Shown in pieces: positions 16,646 to 24,682 of a stretch of DNA of 64,000 bases. A program made the translations under genes and the position numbers. The stretch lies in NCBI RefSeq assembly GCF_009857745.1, contig NZ_WWEN01000003.1:372001-436000 (forward strand), given 5' to 3'. Numbering within the stretch: the stretch's first letter is position 1; every line of letters starts with the position of its first letter. Under the pieces are notes generated by a model, which worked only from the letters and a program-made list of their open reading frames with translations, searched no databases and was not told the origin of the DNA. This DNA comes from Thalassovita mangrovi (GTDB lineage Bacteria; Pseudomonadota; Alphaproteobacteria; Rhodobacterales; Rhodobacteraceae).

Positions 16646-18043
16646 TCAGTACCGATAGTGTTCCGGTTTGAACGGGCCTTCGGGGCTGACGCCGATATAA
16701 TCGGCCTGGTCCTTGCTCAGCTTGGACAGCTTCACGCCGATCCGGTCCAGATGCAGCCGGGCGACCTTTTCGTCCAGGTGCTTGGGCAGGATGTAGACCT
16801 CGTTCTTGTATTCCTCGCCACGGGTCCACAGTTCAATCTGCGCCAGCGTCTGGTTGGTGAAGCTGGCCGACATCACGAAGGACGGGTGACCGGTGGCGTT
16901 GCCGAGGTTCAGCAGACGGCCTTCGGACAGCAGAATGATCCGTGCGCCGCTCGGCATTTCGATCATGTCCACTTGGTCCTTGATGTTGGTCCATTTGTGG
17001 TTCTTCAGCGCCGCGACCTGAATTTCGTTGTCGAAATGGCCGATATTGCCGACGATCGCCATGTCCTTCATCTCGCGCATATGCTCGATGCGGATGATGT
17101 CCTTGTTGCCGGTGGTGGTGATGAAGATATCGGCGGAGGACACCGCGTCTTCCAGCGTCACAACCTCGAACCCGTCCATCGCGGCCTGCAGGGCGCAGAT
17201 CGGATCGACCTCGGTCACTTTCACCCGGGCGCCGGCGCCGCGCAGCGACGCGGCCGAGCCTTTGCCCACATCGCCGTAACCACAGACCACGGCGACCTTG
17301 CCGGCCATCATGGTGTCGGTGGCCCGGCGGATACCGTCGACCAGCGATTCCTTGCAGCCGTATTTGTTGTCGAATTTCGACTTGGTGACGGAATCGTTCA
17401 CGTTGATGGCGGGGAAGGGCAGGTGGCCCTTTTCCATCATCTGGTACAGGCGATGCACGCCGGTGGTGGTTTCCTCGGTCACGCCCTTGATCATGTGGCG
17501 CTGCTTGGTGAACCAGCCGGGGCTTTCCTTCAGCCGCTTCTTGATCTGCGCGAACAGCGCGACCTCTTCCTCCGAGGTCGGGGTTTCGATCAGGTCGGTT
17601 TCGCCTTCTTCGACCCGCGCACCCATCAGGATGTACAGCGTCGCGTCGCCGCCATCGTCGAGGATCATGTTGGCGCCGCCTTCTTCCTCGAATTGGAAGA
17701 TGCGGTCGGCATAATCCCAGTATTCTTCCAGCGTTTCACCCTTGATGGCGAAAACCGGAACGCCGCTGGCCGCGATCGCGGCCGCCGCGTGGTCCTGGGT
17801 CGAAAAGATGTTGCACGAGGCCCAGCGGACATCGGCGCCAAGCGCCACCAGCGTTTCGATCAGAACAGCGGTCTGGATCGTCATGTGCAGCGACCCGGCG
17901 ATGCGCGCGCCTTTCAGCGGCTTGCTGTCGCCATATTCCGCGCGCAGCGCCATCAGGCCCGGCATTTCGGTCTCGGCGATGTCGAGTTCCTTGCGGCCGA
18001 ACTCGGCCAGATTGATGTCTTTTACGATATAATCGTTTGCCAT
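16646..18043 (-). CDS. ahcY: Adenosylhomocysteinase
   Basis: The 465-residue enzyme hydrolyses S-adenosylhomocysteine to homocysteine and adenosine, relieving product inhibition of methyltransferases. Clear features are [33 protein letters not shown]-binding [10 protein letters not shown] at 255-264, the bacterial insert around residues 145-185 and the C-terminal PFKPEHYRY needed for the tetramer. The ribosome-binding site AAGGAG is separated from ATG by the left half of the palindrome GCCATCCGGATGGC, whose right half covers the start codon. No SAH riboswitch was recognisable upstream. Confidence 0.98.
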   Translation of the reverse strand: MANDYIVKDINLAEFGRKELDIAETEMPGLMALRAEYGDSKPLKGARIAGSLHMTIQTAVLIETLVALGADVRWASCNIFSTQDHAAAAIAASGVPVFAIKGETLEEYWDYADRIFQFEEEGGANMILDDGGDATLYILMGARVEEGETDLIETPTSEEEVALFAQIKKRLKESPGWFTKQRHMIKGVTEETTTGVHRLYQMMEKGHLPFPAINVNDSVTKSKFDNKYGCKESLVDGIRRATDTMMAGKVAVVCGYGDVGKGSAASLRGAGARVKVTEVDPICALQAAMDGFEVVTLEDAVSSADIFITTTGNKDIIRIEHMREMKDMAIVGNIGHFDNEIQVAALKNHKWTNIKDQVDMIEMPSGARIILLSEGRLLNLGNATGHPSFVMSASFTNQTLAQIELWTRGEEYKNEVYILPKHLDEKVARLHLDRIGVKLSKLSKDQADYIGVSPEGPFKPEHYRY

Positions 18044-18052
18044 CCGGATGGC
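18039..18052 (-). promoter_or_regulatory. 14 bp perfect palindrome spanning the ahcY start codon
   Basis: GCCATCCGGATGGC reads the same on both strands. It begins directly after the ahcY Shine-Dalgarno AAGGAG and includes the ATG. In the mRNA it can form a 5 bp hairpin with loop CCGG that holds the AUG. Whether this regulates translation or is a protein-binding site is not known. Confidence 0.5.
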
Positions 18053-18242
18053 TCCTTACAAACACGGTTTGCTAGGCAGATAACATCCACCCCATGACCA
18101 GACAATGAAGGATTGGGGTTTCGCGCCTTTTGGGGGTAACGGGCCCGCGAAATTTCGATGCCACCGCGTTCTGCGCCCGCCTATCCGTTGCGCCACCTTT
18201 CGCAGGGCGCTACCTAGGGTCCCAGGATCAGGAGATCGCGAC

Positions 18243-18839
18243 ATGGCCGCCAAACAACCCCGCGCCTGGCAAAGGATGCTTTCGGGCCGCAGGCTGGACC
18301 TGCTGGACCCGACCCCGATGGATATCGAGGTCGAGGACATCGCCCACGGGCTGGCCTTCGTGGCACGCTGGAACGGGCAGACGCTGGGCGATTTCGCCTA
18401 TTCGGTGGCCGAGCATTCGCTGCTGGTCGAGGATCTGTTCACCCGCATGTATCCCGGAACGCCGGTGAAATGGCGGCTGGCGGCACTGCTGCACGATGCG
18501 CCGGAATACGTGATCGGCGACATGATTTCGCCGGTCAAGGCGGCGGTGGGGCCGGGATATGACGAATTGGACAAGCGGCTGATCGCGGCGATCCATATCC
18601 GCTTCGGCCTGCCCGCGGCGATCCCGGTAACGGTGAAGAAACAGATCAAGAAGGCCGACCGGGTCAGCGCCTGGATGGAGGCCACGCAGATCGCCGGGTT
18701 TTCGGTCACAGAAGCCAACAAATTCTTCGGCAGGCCCGACCCGCAGGTAATCGAGGGCCTGTCGATCCGGCTGCGCCCGCCGGTCGAGGCGCGCAACGAT
18801 TACACCGCCCGGATCGAAGCCCTGCTGCAGGACTGCTGA
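18243..18839 (+). CDS. HD-domain phosphohydrolase (YfbR-like)
   Basis: The 198-residue protein has an HD-domain metal site: H35 in DIAHGLAFV, H58 in VAEHSLLVEDL, the HD pair H84-D85 in LAALLHDAPEYVIGD and a trailing Asp. It resembles YfbR-type nucleotidases or phosphohydrolases acting on nucleotides. The start is placed at 18243, with AGGAG about 10 bp upstream. The frame is open further left, but that stretch looks non-coding. It abuts the next GNAT gene with a 1 bp gap. Confidence 0.82.
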   Translation: MAAKQPRAWQRMLSGRRLDLLDPTPMDIEVEDIAHGLAFVARWNGQTLGDFAYSVAEHSLLVEDLFTRMYPGTPVKWRLAALLHDAPEYVIGDMISPVKAAVGPGYDELDKRLIAAIHIRFGLPAAIPVTVKKQIKKADRVSAWMEATQIAGFSVTEANKFFGRPDPQVIEGLSIRLRPPVEARNDYTARIEALLQDC

Positions 18840-18840
18840 A

Positions 18841-19323
18841 ATGAAGATCCGCCGCGCCACCCGGCTCGACACCCGGCAGATGGCCGATCTGCTGAACGGC
18901 ATCATCGCGGCGGGCGGTACGACGGCGATCACCGATCCGGTCACCGGCGACATGCTGTGGGACTGGATCGAAGCGGGCGCCGGTCGCGCCGCGTGGCACG
19001 TGGCGGAACAGGATGGCGAAATCATCGGCTTCCAATGGATCGGGCCGCAGGATTACCTGCCTAGCGTGGCCTGCGATATCGCGTCTTTCGTGCGGATCGG
19101 GCAGACCGGGTTGGGGATCGGGTCGCAACTGTTCGACGCGACGCAGGCTGCGGCGCGCGATCTTGGCTATGCCTGGATCAACGCCAATATCCGCGCCGAT
19201 AACGAAAGCGGGCTGACCTATTACCAAAGCCGCGGATTTCGCACCTATGACCATTGGCACGATTACCGGCTGAAGGACGGGCAGGTGGTCGACAAGGTTC
19301 TGAAACGCTTCGACCTCGATTGA
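18841..19323 (+). CDS. GNAT-family N-acetyltransferase
   Basis: The 160-residue protein begins MKIRRATRLDTRQMADLLNGII, a typical GNAT beta1-alpha1. The acetyl-CoA loop is VRIGQTGLGIGSQLFDATQAAARDLGY (Q/R-x-x-G-x-G/A), and the C-terminal NANIRADNESGLTYYQSRGFR motif is clear. It resembles phosphinothricin-acetyltransferase-like or small-molecule N-acetyltransferases. The substrate is unknown. It is cotranscribed with the HD-domain gene. Confidence 0.88.
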   Translation: MKIRRATRLDTRQMADLLNGIIAAGGTTAITDPVTGDMLWDWIEAGAGRAAWHVAEQDGEIIGFQWIGPQDYLPSVACDIASFVRIGQTGLGIGSQLFDATQAAARDLGYAWINANIRADNESGLTYYQSRGFRTYDHWHDYRLKDGQVVDKVLKRFDLD

Positions 19324-19479
19324 TCCCCGGCTTTCCCCCCTGTGCAATCGCGCAACACCGGGCGCGGGCATAGGGAATTTCCCTTCAACAATCCCGCGAA
19401 CCTGCCGTTGGGGATTCAGATGGCGCATCTTGCCCCGACAGGCGGGGCGGCGCGGTACCTGGCAGGATGGGGGTGGCCC

Positions 19480-19764
19480 ATGACGACCGATATACTGGCG
19501 CTTGTCGCAAGTTATTTCCTGTGCAGCGCAGCAGCCGAACGGCAGATGCTGAGCGAGGATCAATCGGCGCAATGTTCCGCCATCCTGAGCGAACTGAAAC
19601 AAAGCTTTGCCGAGCTTCAGCAAGACGGTGCAGACCGGCAAAACCATGCGATGATCGTCGGCCAGGGTGATGACGGCTATCACAGCTGGCTGGCGGAAAA
19701 CCCGCAACTGGCCGCAAGGCTGCGGGCCGAGGCCCGGACCCAGCTGGCGATGTTCAGTTTCTGA
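19480..19764 (+). CDS. Hypothetical small protein
   Basis: I do not recognise this 94-residue protein. It begins MTTDILALVASYFLCSAAAERQ, a weakly hydrophobic segment, followed by a polar helical region and an Ala/Arg-rich C-terminus ending MFSF. The start is chosen for the GGATGGGGG ribosome-binding stretch. The frame is open back to a GTG at 19342 with no good start. A GCCCCG/CGGGGC hairpin (19432-19448) lies in its leader. It sits between the GNAT gene and the convergent regA. It may be real, but codon evidence is modest. Confidence 0.5.
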   Translation: MTTDILALVASYFLCSAAAERQMLSEDQSAQCSAILSELKQSFAELQQDGADRQNHAMIVGQGDDGYHSWLAENPQLAARLRAEARTQLAMFSF

Positions 19765-19803
19765 GGGTCAAAGCAGGCCGCTCACCCGCCCTTGTCACAG
19801 CGA

Positions 19804-20355
19804 TCAGCGCGGGCTGCGCTTGGCCAGGATGCGCTGCAGCGTACGGCGGTGCATGTTCAGGCGCCGGGCGGTTTCGCTGACATTGCGGTCGCAGAGTTCA
19901 TACACCCGCTGAATATGTTCCCAGCGCACGCGATCCGCGCTCATCGGGTTTTCCGGCGGCGGCGGCAATTCGTCCCCGGTCGCCAGCAGGGCATTGGTGA
20001 TGTCGGTCGCATCGGCGGGTTTCGACAGGTAATCGGTGGCGCCGATCTTGACCGCCGCGACGGCGGTGGCGATGGCGCCGTAGCCGGTCAGGACCACGAC
20101 CCGGCAATCGGGGCGCTTTTCACGCAGCACTTCGACCACGTCCAACCCGTTGCCGTCTTCCAGCCGCAGGTCGCAGACCGCATAGGCTGGCGGGCGGGCG
20201 GTGGCGATCGCCTTGCCGGCGGCGACCGACCCGGCGGTTTCCACTTCGAACCCGCGCTTTTCCATCGCTTTCGCCAGACGCTTCAGGAACGGTTCGTCAT
20301 CGTCGACGATCAGAAGCGATTTGTCCTCGCCAATATCCTGCATCTGATCGGTCAT
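19804..20355 (-). CDS. regA: Redox response regulator RegA/PrrA/ActR
   Basis: The 183-residue regulator has an N-terminal receiver domain: acidic pocket VDDD at 17-20, phosphoacceptor Asp62 in VCDLRLEDG, a Thr switch in VVLTGYG and Lys in LSKPAD. A proline linker PPPPEN follows, then a Fis-type helix-turn-helix ending ETARRLNMHRRTLQRILAKRSPR. Near-invariance of that C-terminus is characteristic of RegA/PrrA. It controls respiration, carbon and nitrogen fixation and, in phototrophs, photosynthesis genes. SenC lies upstream on the same strand, and regB is divergent. Confidence 0.97.
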   Translation of the reverse strand: MTDQMQDIGEDKSLLIVDDDEPFLKRLAKAMEKRGFEVETAGSVAAGKAIATARPPAYAVCDLRLEDGNGLDVVEVLREKRPDCRVVVLTGYGAIATAVAAVKIGATDYLSKPADATDITNALLATGDELPPPPENPMSADRVRWEHIQRVYELCDRNVSETARRLNMHRRTLQRILAKRSPR

Positions 20356-20443
20356 GTCGCTCCTCCAAAGTCGCGCGCTCGGTGTTTAGATGGTTCTATA
20401 GCGCGGGTCCCCCTGCGTCAAATGATCCCGGTCGGTCCTAATT

Positions 20444-21076
20444 TCAACCATGCGCGTCAAGAAAACACTGAACCCTGTCAGCCATTTGCTCGGGCGTCAG
20501 GTCGCGGCGGAAGAATTCGACAAAGCCGTCATCGGGGAACACCAGATAGGTGAAGGTCGAATGGTCGATCAGGTAATATTCCTCGTCGCCCGCTTCCGGT
20601 TCCTGTTTCTGATAGAAGGTGCGATAGGCCTGGCTGGCCGCCTTGACCTGTTCCGGAGTCCCGGTCAGCCCGATCATGCGCGGATGCATGTAATCGGTGA
20701 AATCGGCCAGCAATTCGGGCGTGTCGCGGTCGGGGTCGATGGAAATGAACACCGGTTTTACGATCTTGCCCCGGTTTTCCAGGATTTCGACCGCCTCGGC
20801 ATTGCGCGTATTGTCCAGCGGGCAGACATCGGGGCAGAAGGTATAGCCGAAGTAAAGCAGCGTCGGCTGATCGATCACGTCTTTGTCGGTCACCGTCTTG
20901 CCGGTCTCATCGACCAGGGTGAACGGCCCGCCGATCTGGGCCCCGCCGGCCACCGCGCTGGTGCGGCAGTCAGCATATTTGTCATCCGGCCCCGGCCCCG
21001 AGGTCACGAACCAGGTCACCCCCAACAGGGCGGTTACGGCAACGGCCGAGATCGAAGCGATAAGCGTGCGGTTCAT
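20444..21076 (-). CDS. senC: SCO1/SenC/PrrC copper chaperone
   Basis: The 210-residue protein has one N-terminal membrane anchor (about 5-25) and a periplasmic thioredoxin-like domain with copper ligands C81 and C85 (FCPDVCP) and H172 (DHST). It delivers copper to cytochrome c oxidase and in Rhodobacter affects RegB signalling. It starts at 21076. The frame extends upstream only as antisense of regB. It lies between regA (88 bp downstream) and divergent regB (90 bp), the conserved regB-senC-regA order. Confidence 0.95.
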   Translation of the reverse strand: MNRTLIASISAVAVTALLGVTWFVTSGPGPDDKYADCRTSAVAGGAQIGGPFTLVDETGKTVTDKDVIDQPTLLYFGYTFCPDVCPLDNTRNAEAVEILENRGKIVKPVFISIDPDRDTPELLADFTDYMHPRMIGLTGTPEQVKAASQAYRTFYQKQEPEAGDEEYYLIDHSTFTYLVFPDDGFVEFFRRDLTPEQMADRVQCFLDAHG

Positions 21077-21166
21077 GATGCTGTCCTTGGTTCCGGAACG
21101 GTGTATTGATTGATGTACCTGCATATTTAACACTGAAACCAGAAGTTCAACGGGGCGAAGGCGCGC

Positions 21167-22564
21167 ATGGCGGAAACCAAGTTCGATGTGCTGAAGGGTC
21201 AGGAGCGCGGCAACTGGATCAAGCTGCGCACCATCATCCTGCTCAGATGGGCCGCCATTGCCGGGCAATTGACGGCGATTTTCGTCGCCGAGCGCATGTT
21301 CGGCCTGCAGCTGGAACTCAGCCTGTGCCTGCTGGTCATCTCGGTGTCGGTGCTCGGCAACCTCGTGGCGATGTTCATCTTTCCCGAAAGCAAACGGCTG
21401 ACGGAAAACGAAAACCTGCTGATGGTGCTGTTCGACCTGCTGCAGCTGTCGCTGCTTTTGTACCTGACCGGCGGGCTGCATAACCCGTTTTCGATCCTGA
21501 TCCTCGCCCCGGTGATCGTGTCGGCCTCGGCCCTGTCGCTGCGCTCGACGATCTTCCTTGGGATGACGGCCATATTGGCGGTGACGCTGCTGGCGGAATT
21601 CCACCTGCCGCTGAAGACCGCGGACGATCACGTTTTGCGGGTGCCCGACATTTTCGTCTTCGGCAACTGGATCGCCACGGTGATCGCGGTGATCTTCCTC
21701 GGCGCCTATTCGCGCCGGGTGACGGTGGAAATGCATGCCATGTCGGACGCGTTGCAGGCGACTTACATGGCGCTGTCGCGGGAACAGAAGCTGACCGATA
21801 TCGGCGGCGTGGTGGCCGCCGCCGCGCATGAGCTGGGCACGCCGCTGGCGACGATCAAGCTGACCAGCAGCGAATTGATCGAAGACCTGGAAGACCAGCC
21901 GGAACTGCAAGAAGACGCGCGGCTGATCCGCGAACAGGCCGATCGCTGCCGCGATATCCTGCATTCGATGGGGCAGGCGGGCAAGGACGACCTGCACCTT
22001 CGCCAGGCGCCGCTGATGGCGGTGCTGCGCGAAGCCGCCGAACCGCATATGGATCGCGGCAAGCTGATTCATTTCGACCAAGCCAGCGCAGAGCTGGACC
22101 CGACGACGCAGCCCAGCATCCTGCGCCGTCCGGAAATCATCCACGGGATGCGCAACCTGATCCAGAATGGTGTCGATTTCGCCGCCCGCAATGTCTGGAT
22201 CGAAGCGGGATGGTCCAATGACACGATCTGCGTGCGGATCATGGATGACGGGCGCGGGTTCCCGCCGCATCTGATCGGCCGGATCGGCGACCCCTTCATG
22301 CGCCGCAAACGCAGCCAAGCCGACGATACCAAACGCCCCGAATACGAAGGCATGGGGCTGGGCCTGTTCATCGCCAAGACGCTGCTGGAACGGTCCGGGG
22401 CGGAGCTGAGTTTCGCCAATGGCCGCGACCCGCACCCGCCTTACAACGCCGATTCCGAACGGTGCGGCGCGATTGTCGAAGTGGTCTGGCCGCGGCGCGA
22501 AATCGACGCCGAAAGCGGGGAAAACGCGGTTCCAATCGGTAAAAACCGCCCCCTGGAGGTCTGA
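21167..22564 (+). CDS. regB: Redox sensor histidine kinase RegB/PrrB
   Basis: The 465-residue kinase has six membrane segments (about 22-42, 50-71, 86-100, 108-122, 130-145 and 165-180). The ubiquinone-binding heptad GGLHNPF is at 102-108, the phosphorylated H221 lies in AAAAHELGTPLA, and the redox-active cysteine is C261 in ADRCRDIL. The ATPase carries N-box RNLIQNGVDFAARN and G-boxes MDDGRGFP and GMGLGLFIAKTLL. It phosphorylates RegA when the quinone pool is reduced. All regulatory residues known from Rhodobacter RegB are conserved. Confidence 0.97.
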   Translation: MAETKFDVLKGQERGNWIKLRTIILLRWAAIAGQLTAIFVAERMFGLQLELSLCLLVISVSVLGNLVAMFIFPESKRLTENENLLMVLFDLLQLSLLLYLTGGLHNPFSILILAPVIVSASALSLRSTIFLGMTAILAVTLLAEFHLPLKTADDHVLRVPDIFVFGNWIATVIAVIFLGAYSRRVTVEMHAMSDALQATYMALSREQKLTDIGGVVAAAAHELGTPLATIKLTSSELIEDLEDQPELQEDARLIREQADRCRDILHSMGQAGKDDLHLRQAPLMAVLREAAEPHMDRGKLIHFDQASAELDPTTQPSILRRPEIIHGMRNLIQNGVDFAARNVWIEAGWSNDTICVRIMDDGRGFPPHLIGRIGDPFMRRKRSQADDTKRPEYEGMGLGLFIAKTLLERSGAELSFANGRDPHPPYNADSERCGAIVEVVWPRREIDAESGENAVPIGKNRPLEV

Positions 22565-22576
22565 TCCCCCCCTAAA

Positions 22577-22591
22577 TTAAACTTTTATTAA
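22577..22591 (+). promoter_or_regulatory. Perfect CtrA box (TTAA-N7-TTAA)
   Basis: TTAAACTTTTATTAA, followed by C, matches the CtrA consensus TTAA-N7-TTAAC exactly. It lies in an unusually AT-rich 71 bp gap, 45 bp upstream of the PAS-protein ATG. I saw no other match in the window. CtrA control of the downstream gene is inferred from this site alone. Confidence 0.6.
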
Positions 22592-22635
22592 CGCATTTTA
22601 CTAAATCTTTCCGAGTATTTTGAAGGGTTTATACA

Positions 22636-24171
22636 ATGCTTGATTTACAAAGTTTAATGGTCGTGAGTGCCATTTCCTTGTCAGTCGCTTCGCTTACCTT
22701 TCACGTCGTTTCCCGGCCCGCGGCACCGGAACCGAACCCTCAGGCAAGATCGGCGCGGTCGACCCGGTTCCTCTATGACGGGCCGGAGCTTCTCGATGCC
22801 AGCGAAGGTGGCGAAGATCTGCTTGGCCTGTGCAGCGATCGCTGCGACTGGCAGGAACTGGCCAAGCTGCTGATGCCGCGGTTTCCCGGCTTTCCGGCGA
22901 TGCCGCCGAACGGGCTTTCCAAACAACCGATCACGCTGGATTCGGCCGATATCGGCGCCCGATCGCAGGTGGTGATCGAAAACATACGCGGCCTGATCCG
23001 CGTCAGCCTGATCGAACATTCCGGCGACCCGGTCCTGTCTGCCGGCAATCTGCACCGCCAGCGGCTGCAGGCGGAGCGGATCGAAACCCTGTGCAACGCG
23101 GCCCACAGCGCGCCCTATCCGATCTGGCAGACCGATCAGGACGGCAAACTGCGCTGGAGCAATGCAGCCTATGACCAGGTCAAAAAGGCCTGTTTCAAAA
23201 CCTCCTCGGTTACGCCGCCGCTTTTCGATCTGCAGGGCAACAGCCCGGACGCAACAGTGCGCAACCGTATGTCGGTGACCGTGAACAACGGCGCCGAGGA
23301 ACTGTGGTACGACGTGACCTCGGTGCGGGGTGACGATTTCACCATGCATTACGCGATGGATGTCAACGCAGTGGTGCAGGGCCAGGCGGCGCAGAAGAAT
23401 TTCGTTCAGACCCTGACCAAGACCTTCGCCCAGCTGTCGATCGGGCTGGCGATTTTCAACCGCAAACGCGAACTGGCGCTGTTCAACCCGGCCCTGGCCG
23501 ACCTGACCGGCCTGCCGGTGAGTTTCCTCAGCAACCGGCCCGGCCTGCACAGCTTCTTCGACCGGCTGCGCGACAACCAGACCATGCCGGAACCCAGGGA
23601 TTACACGTCCTGGCGCGAAAAGATGGACGACCTGGCCAATGCCGCCGCCGACGGGCGCTATCTGGAAACCTGGAACCTGCCGTCCGGGCTGACCTACCGG
23701 GTCAGCGGGCGGCCGCATCCGGACGGTGCCGTGGCCTTCCTGTTCGAAGATATCAGCGCCGAAATTTCGCTGACCCGCCGGTTCCGCGCCGACCTGGAAC
23801 TGAACCAGTCGGTGATCGATCACCTCGATCTGGCCGTGGCGGTATTTTCCGCCAGCGGTCAGCTCTACCTGTGCAACGAGCTGTATCGCGAGATCTGGCA
23901 AACCGATCCCGATCGCAGCTGCGCCGAAGTGTCAATCCGCGATTCCCTGGACCTGTGGCAACAGTCCTGCCTGCCGTCGGACAGGTGGGATGACATCGCC
24001 CGTTTCGTCACCAGCGCCAATCCCGCGACCGACCCGGGCGGCGTGGTGCAGCTGAGCAACGGCACCCGTCTGAACACCCGCATGATGCGGATACGCGGCG
24101 GCGCCAGCATGGTGGTTTTCGACTTTGCCCGCCCGGCGAAACGGCGTATCAGCCTGGCCAAAACCACCTGA
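22636..24171 (+). CDS. PAS-domain protein lacking a kinase domain
   Basis: The 511-residue protein has an N-terminal hydrophobic segment (5-25). At least two or three PAS-like units follow: around 150-230 (PYPIWQTDQDGKLRWSNAAYDQV), 270-370 (LSIGLAIFNRKRELALFNPALADLTGLP) and 395-490 (LDLAVAVFSASGQLYLCNELYREIW). No HisKA or ATPase motif follows. The protein ends ARPAKRRISLAKTT, where a DivL-like kinase would continue. It may be an orphan sensory protein working through partners. A ribosome-binding GAAGGG precedes the ATG. It is probably transcribed independently of regB, from a CtrA-box promoter. Confidence 0.75.
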   Translation: MLDLQSLMVVSAISLSVASLTFHVVSRPAAPEPNPQARSARSTRFLYDGPELLDASEGGEDLLGLCSDRCDWQELAKLLMPRFPGFPAMPPNGLSKQPITLDSADIGARSQVVIENIRGLIRVSLIEHSGDPVLSAGNLHRQRLQAERIETLCNAAHSAPYPIWQTDQDGKLRWSNAAYDQVKKACFKTSSVTPPLFDLQGNSPDATVRNRMSVTVNNGAEELWYDVTSVRGDDFTMHYAMDVNAVVQGQAAQKNFVQTLTKTFAQLSIGLAIFNRKRELALFNPALADLTGLPVSFLSNRPGLHSFFDRLRDNQTMPEPRDYTSWREKMDDLANAAADGRYLETWNLPSGLTYRVSGRPHPDGAVAFLFEDISAEISLTRRFRADLELNQSVIDHLDLAVAVFSASGQLYLCNELYREIWQTDPDRSCAEVSIRDSLDLWQQSCLPSDRWDDIARFVTSANPATDPGGVVQLSNGTRLNTRMMRIRGGASMVVFDFARPAKRRISLAKTT

Positions 24172-24211
24172 ACCCGCTTGCAGCCTGCGCGCTTCCGGGT
24201 AATCTCCGGAC

Positions 24212-24682
24212 ATGGCCAGCTGCCCCTTGATCATCGACCTGAAAACGCCCGACGACACCGCAACCCTGGCCCGTGCGATCGGGGCGCGGTTGCGCCCGGG
24301 CGACGTGATCCTGATGGAAGGCGGCATCGGCGCCGGCAAGACCCATTTCGCCCGCGCCCTGATCCAATCGCTGCTGGTTGAGCCCGAAGACGTGCCGTCG
24401 CCCACCTTCACCCTGGTGCAGGTCTATGACGGGGCCGACGCGGAAATCTGGCACAGCGATCTGTACCGTCTGGGCAGCCCCGACGAAGCGGTCGAACTGG
24501 GGCTGGAAGACGCGTTCGAAACCGCGATCTGCCTGGTCGAATGGCCCGACCGGCTGGCCGATCTGGCGCCCGCCGACGCCCTGACCCTGTCCTTCGAGGT
24601 CACCGGGGACGAAACACGCCGGGTGACCTGCCGCTGGAGCGACGCGAAATGGAACGAAAAACTGGACGGGGTGGCGCCATGA
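24212..24682 (+). CDS. tsaE: tRNA threonylcarbamoyladenosine ATPase TsaE
   Basis: The 156-residue P-loop ATPase of the t6A machinery has Walker A GGIGAGKTHFARALI near residue 34. PSPTFTLVQVYD (switch-like), IWHSDLYRLGSPDEAVELGLED and LVEWPDRL complete the family pattern. It powers cycles of the TsaB-TsaD complex. It overlaps amgK by ATGA, and this pairing with AmgK and MurU is common in alphaproteobacteria. Confidence 0.95.
   Translation: MASCPLIIDLKTPDDTATLARAIGARLRPGDVILMEGGIGAGKTHFARALIQSLLVEPEDVPSPTFTLVQVYDGADAEIWHSDLYRLGSPDEAVELGLEDAFETAICLVEWPDRLADLAPADALTLSFEVTGDETRRVTCRWSDAKWNEKLDGVAP

Noticed and set aside
18044-18242. SAH or SAM riboswitch upstream of ahcY
   Set aside because: The 199 bp leader and gap do not show the conserved cores of SAH, SAM-II or SAM/SAH riboswitches that I can recall. 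Only the start-codon palindrome stood out. A covariance-model search would settle it.
21077-21166. FnrL box (TTGAT-N4-ATCAA) in the senC-regB promoter
   Set aside because: TTGATTGATG gives only one half-site; the second half does not match.
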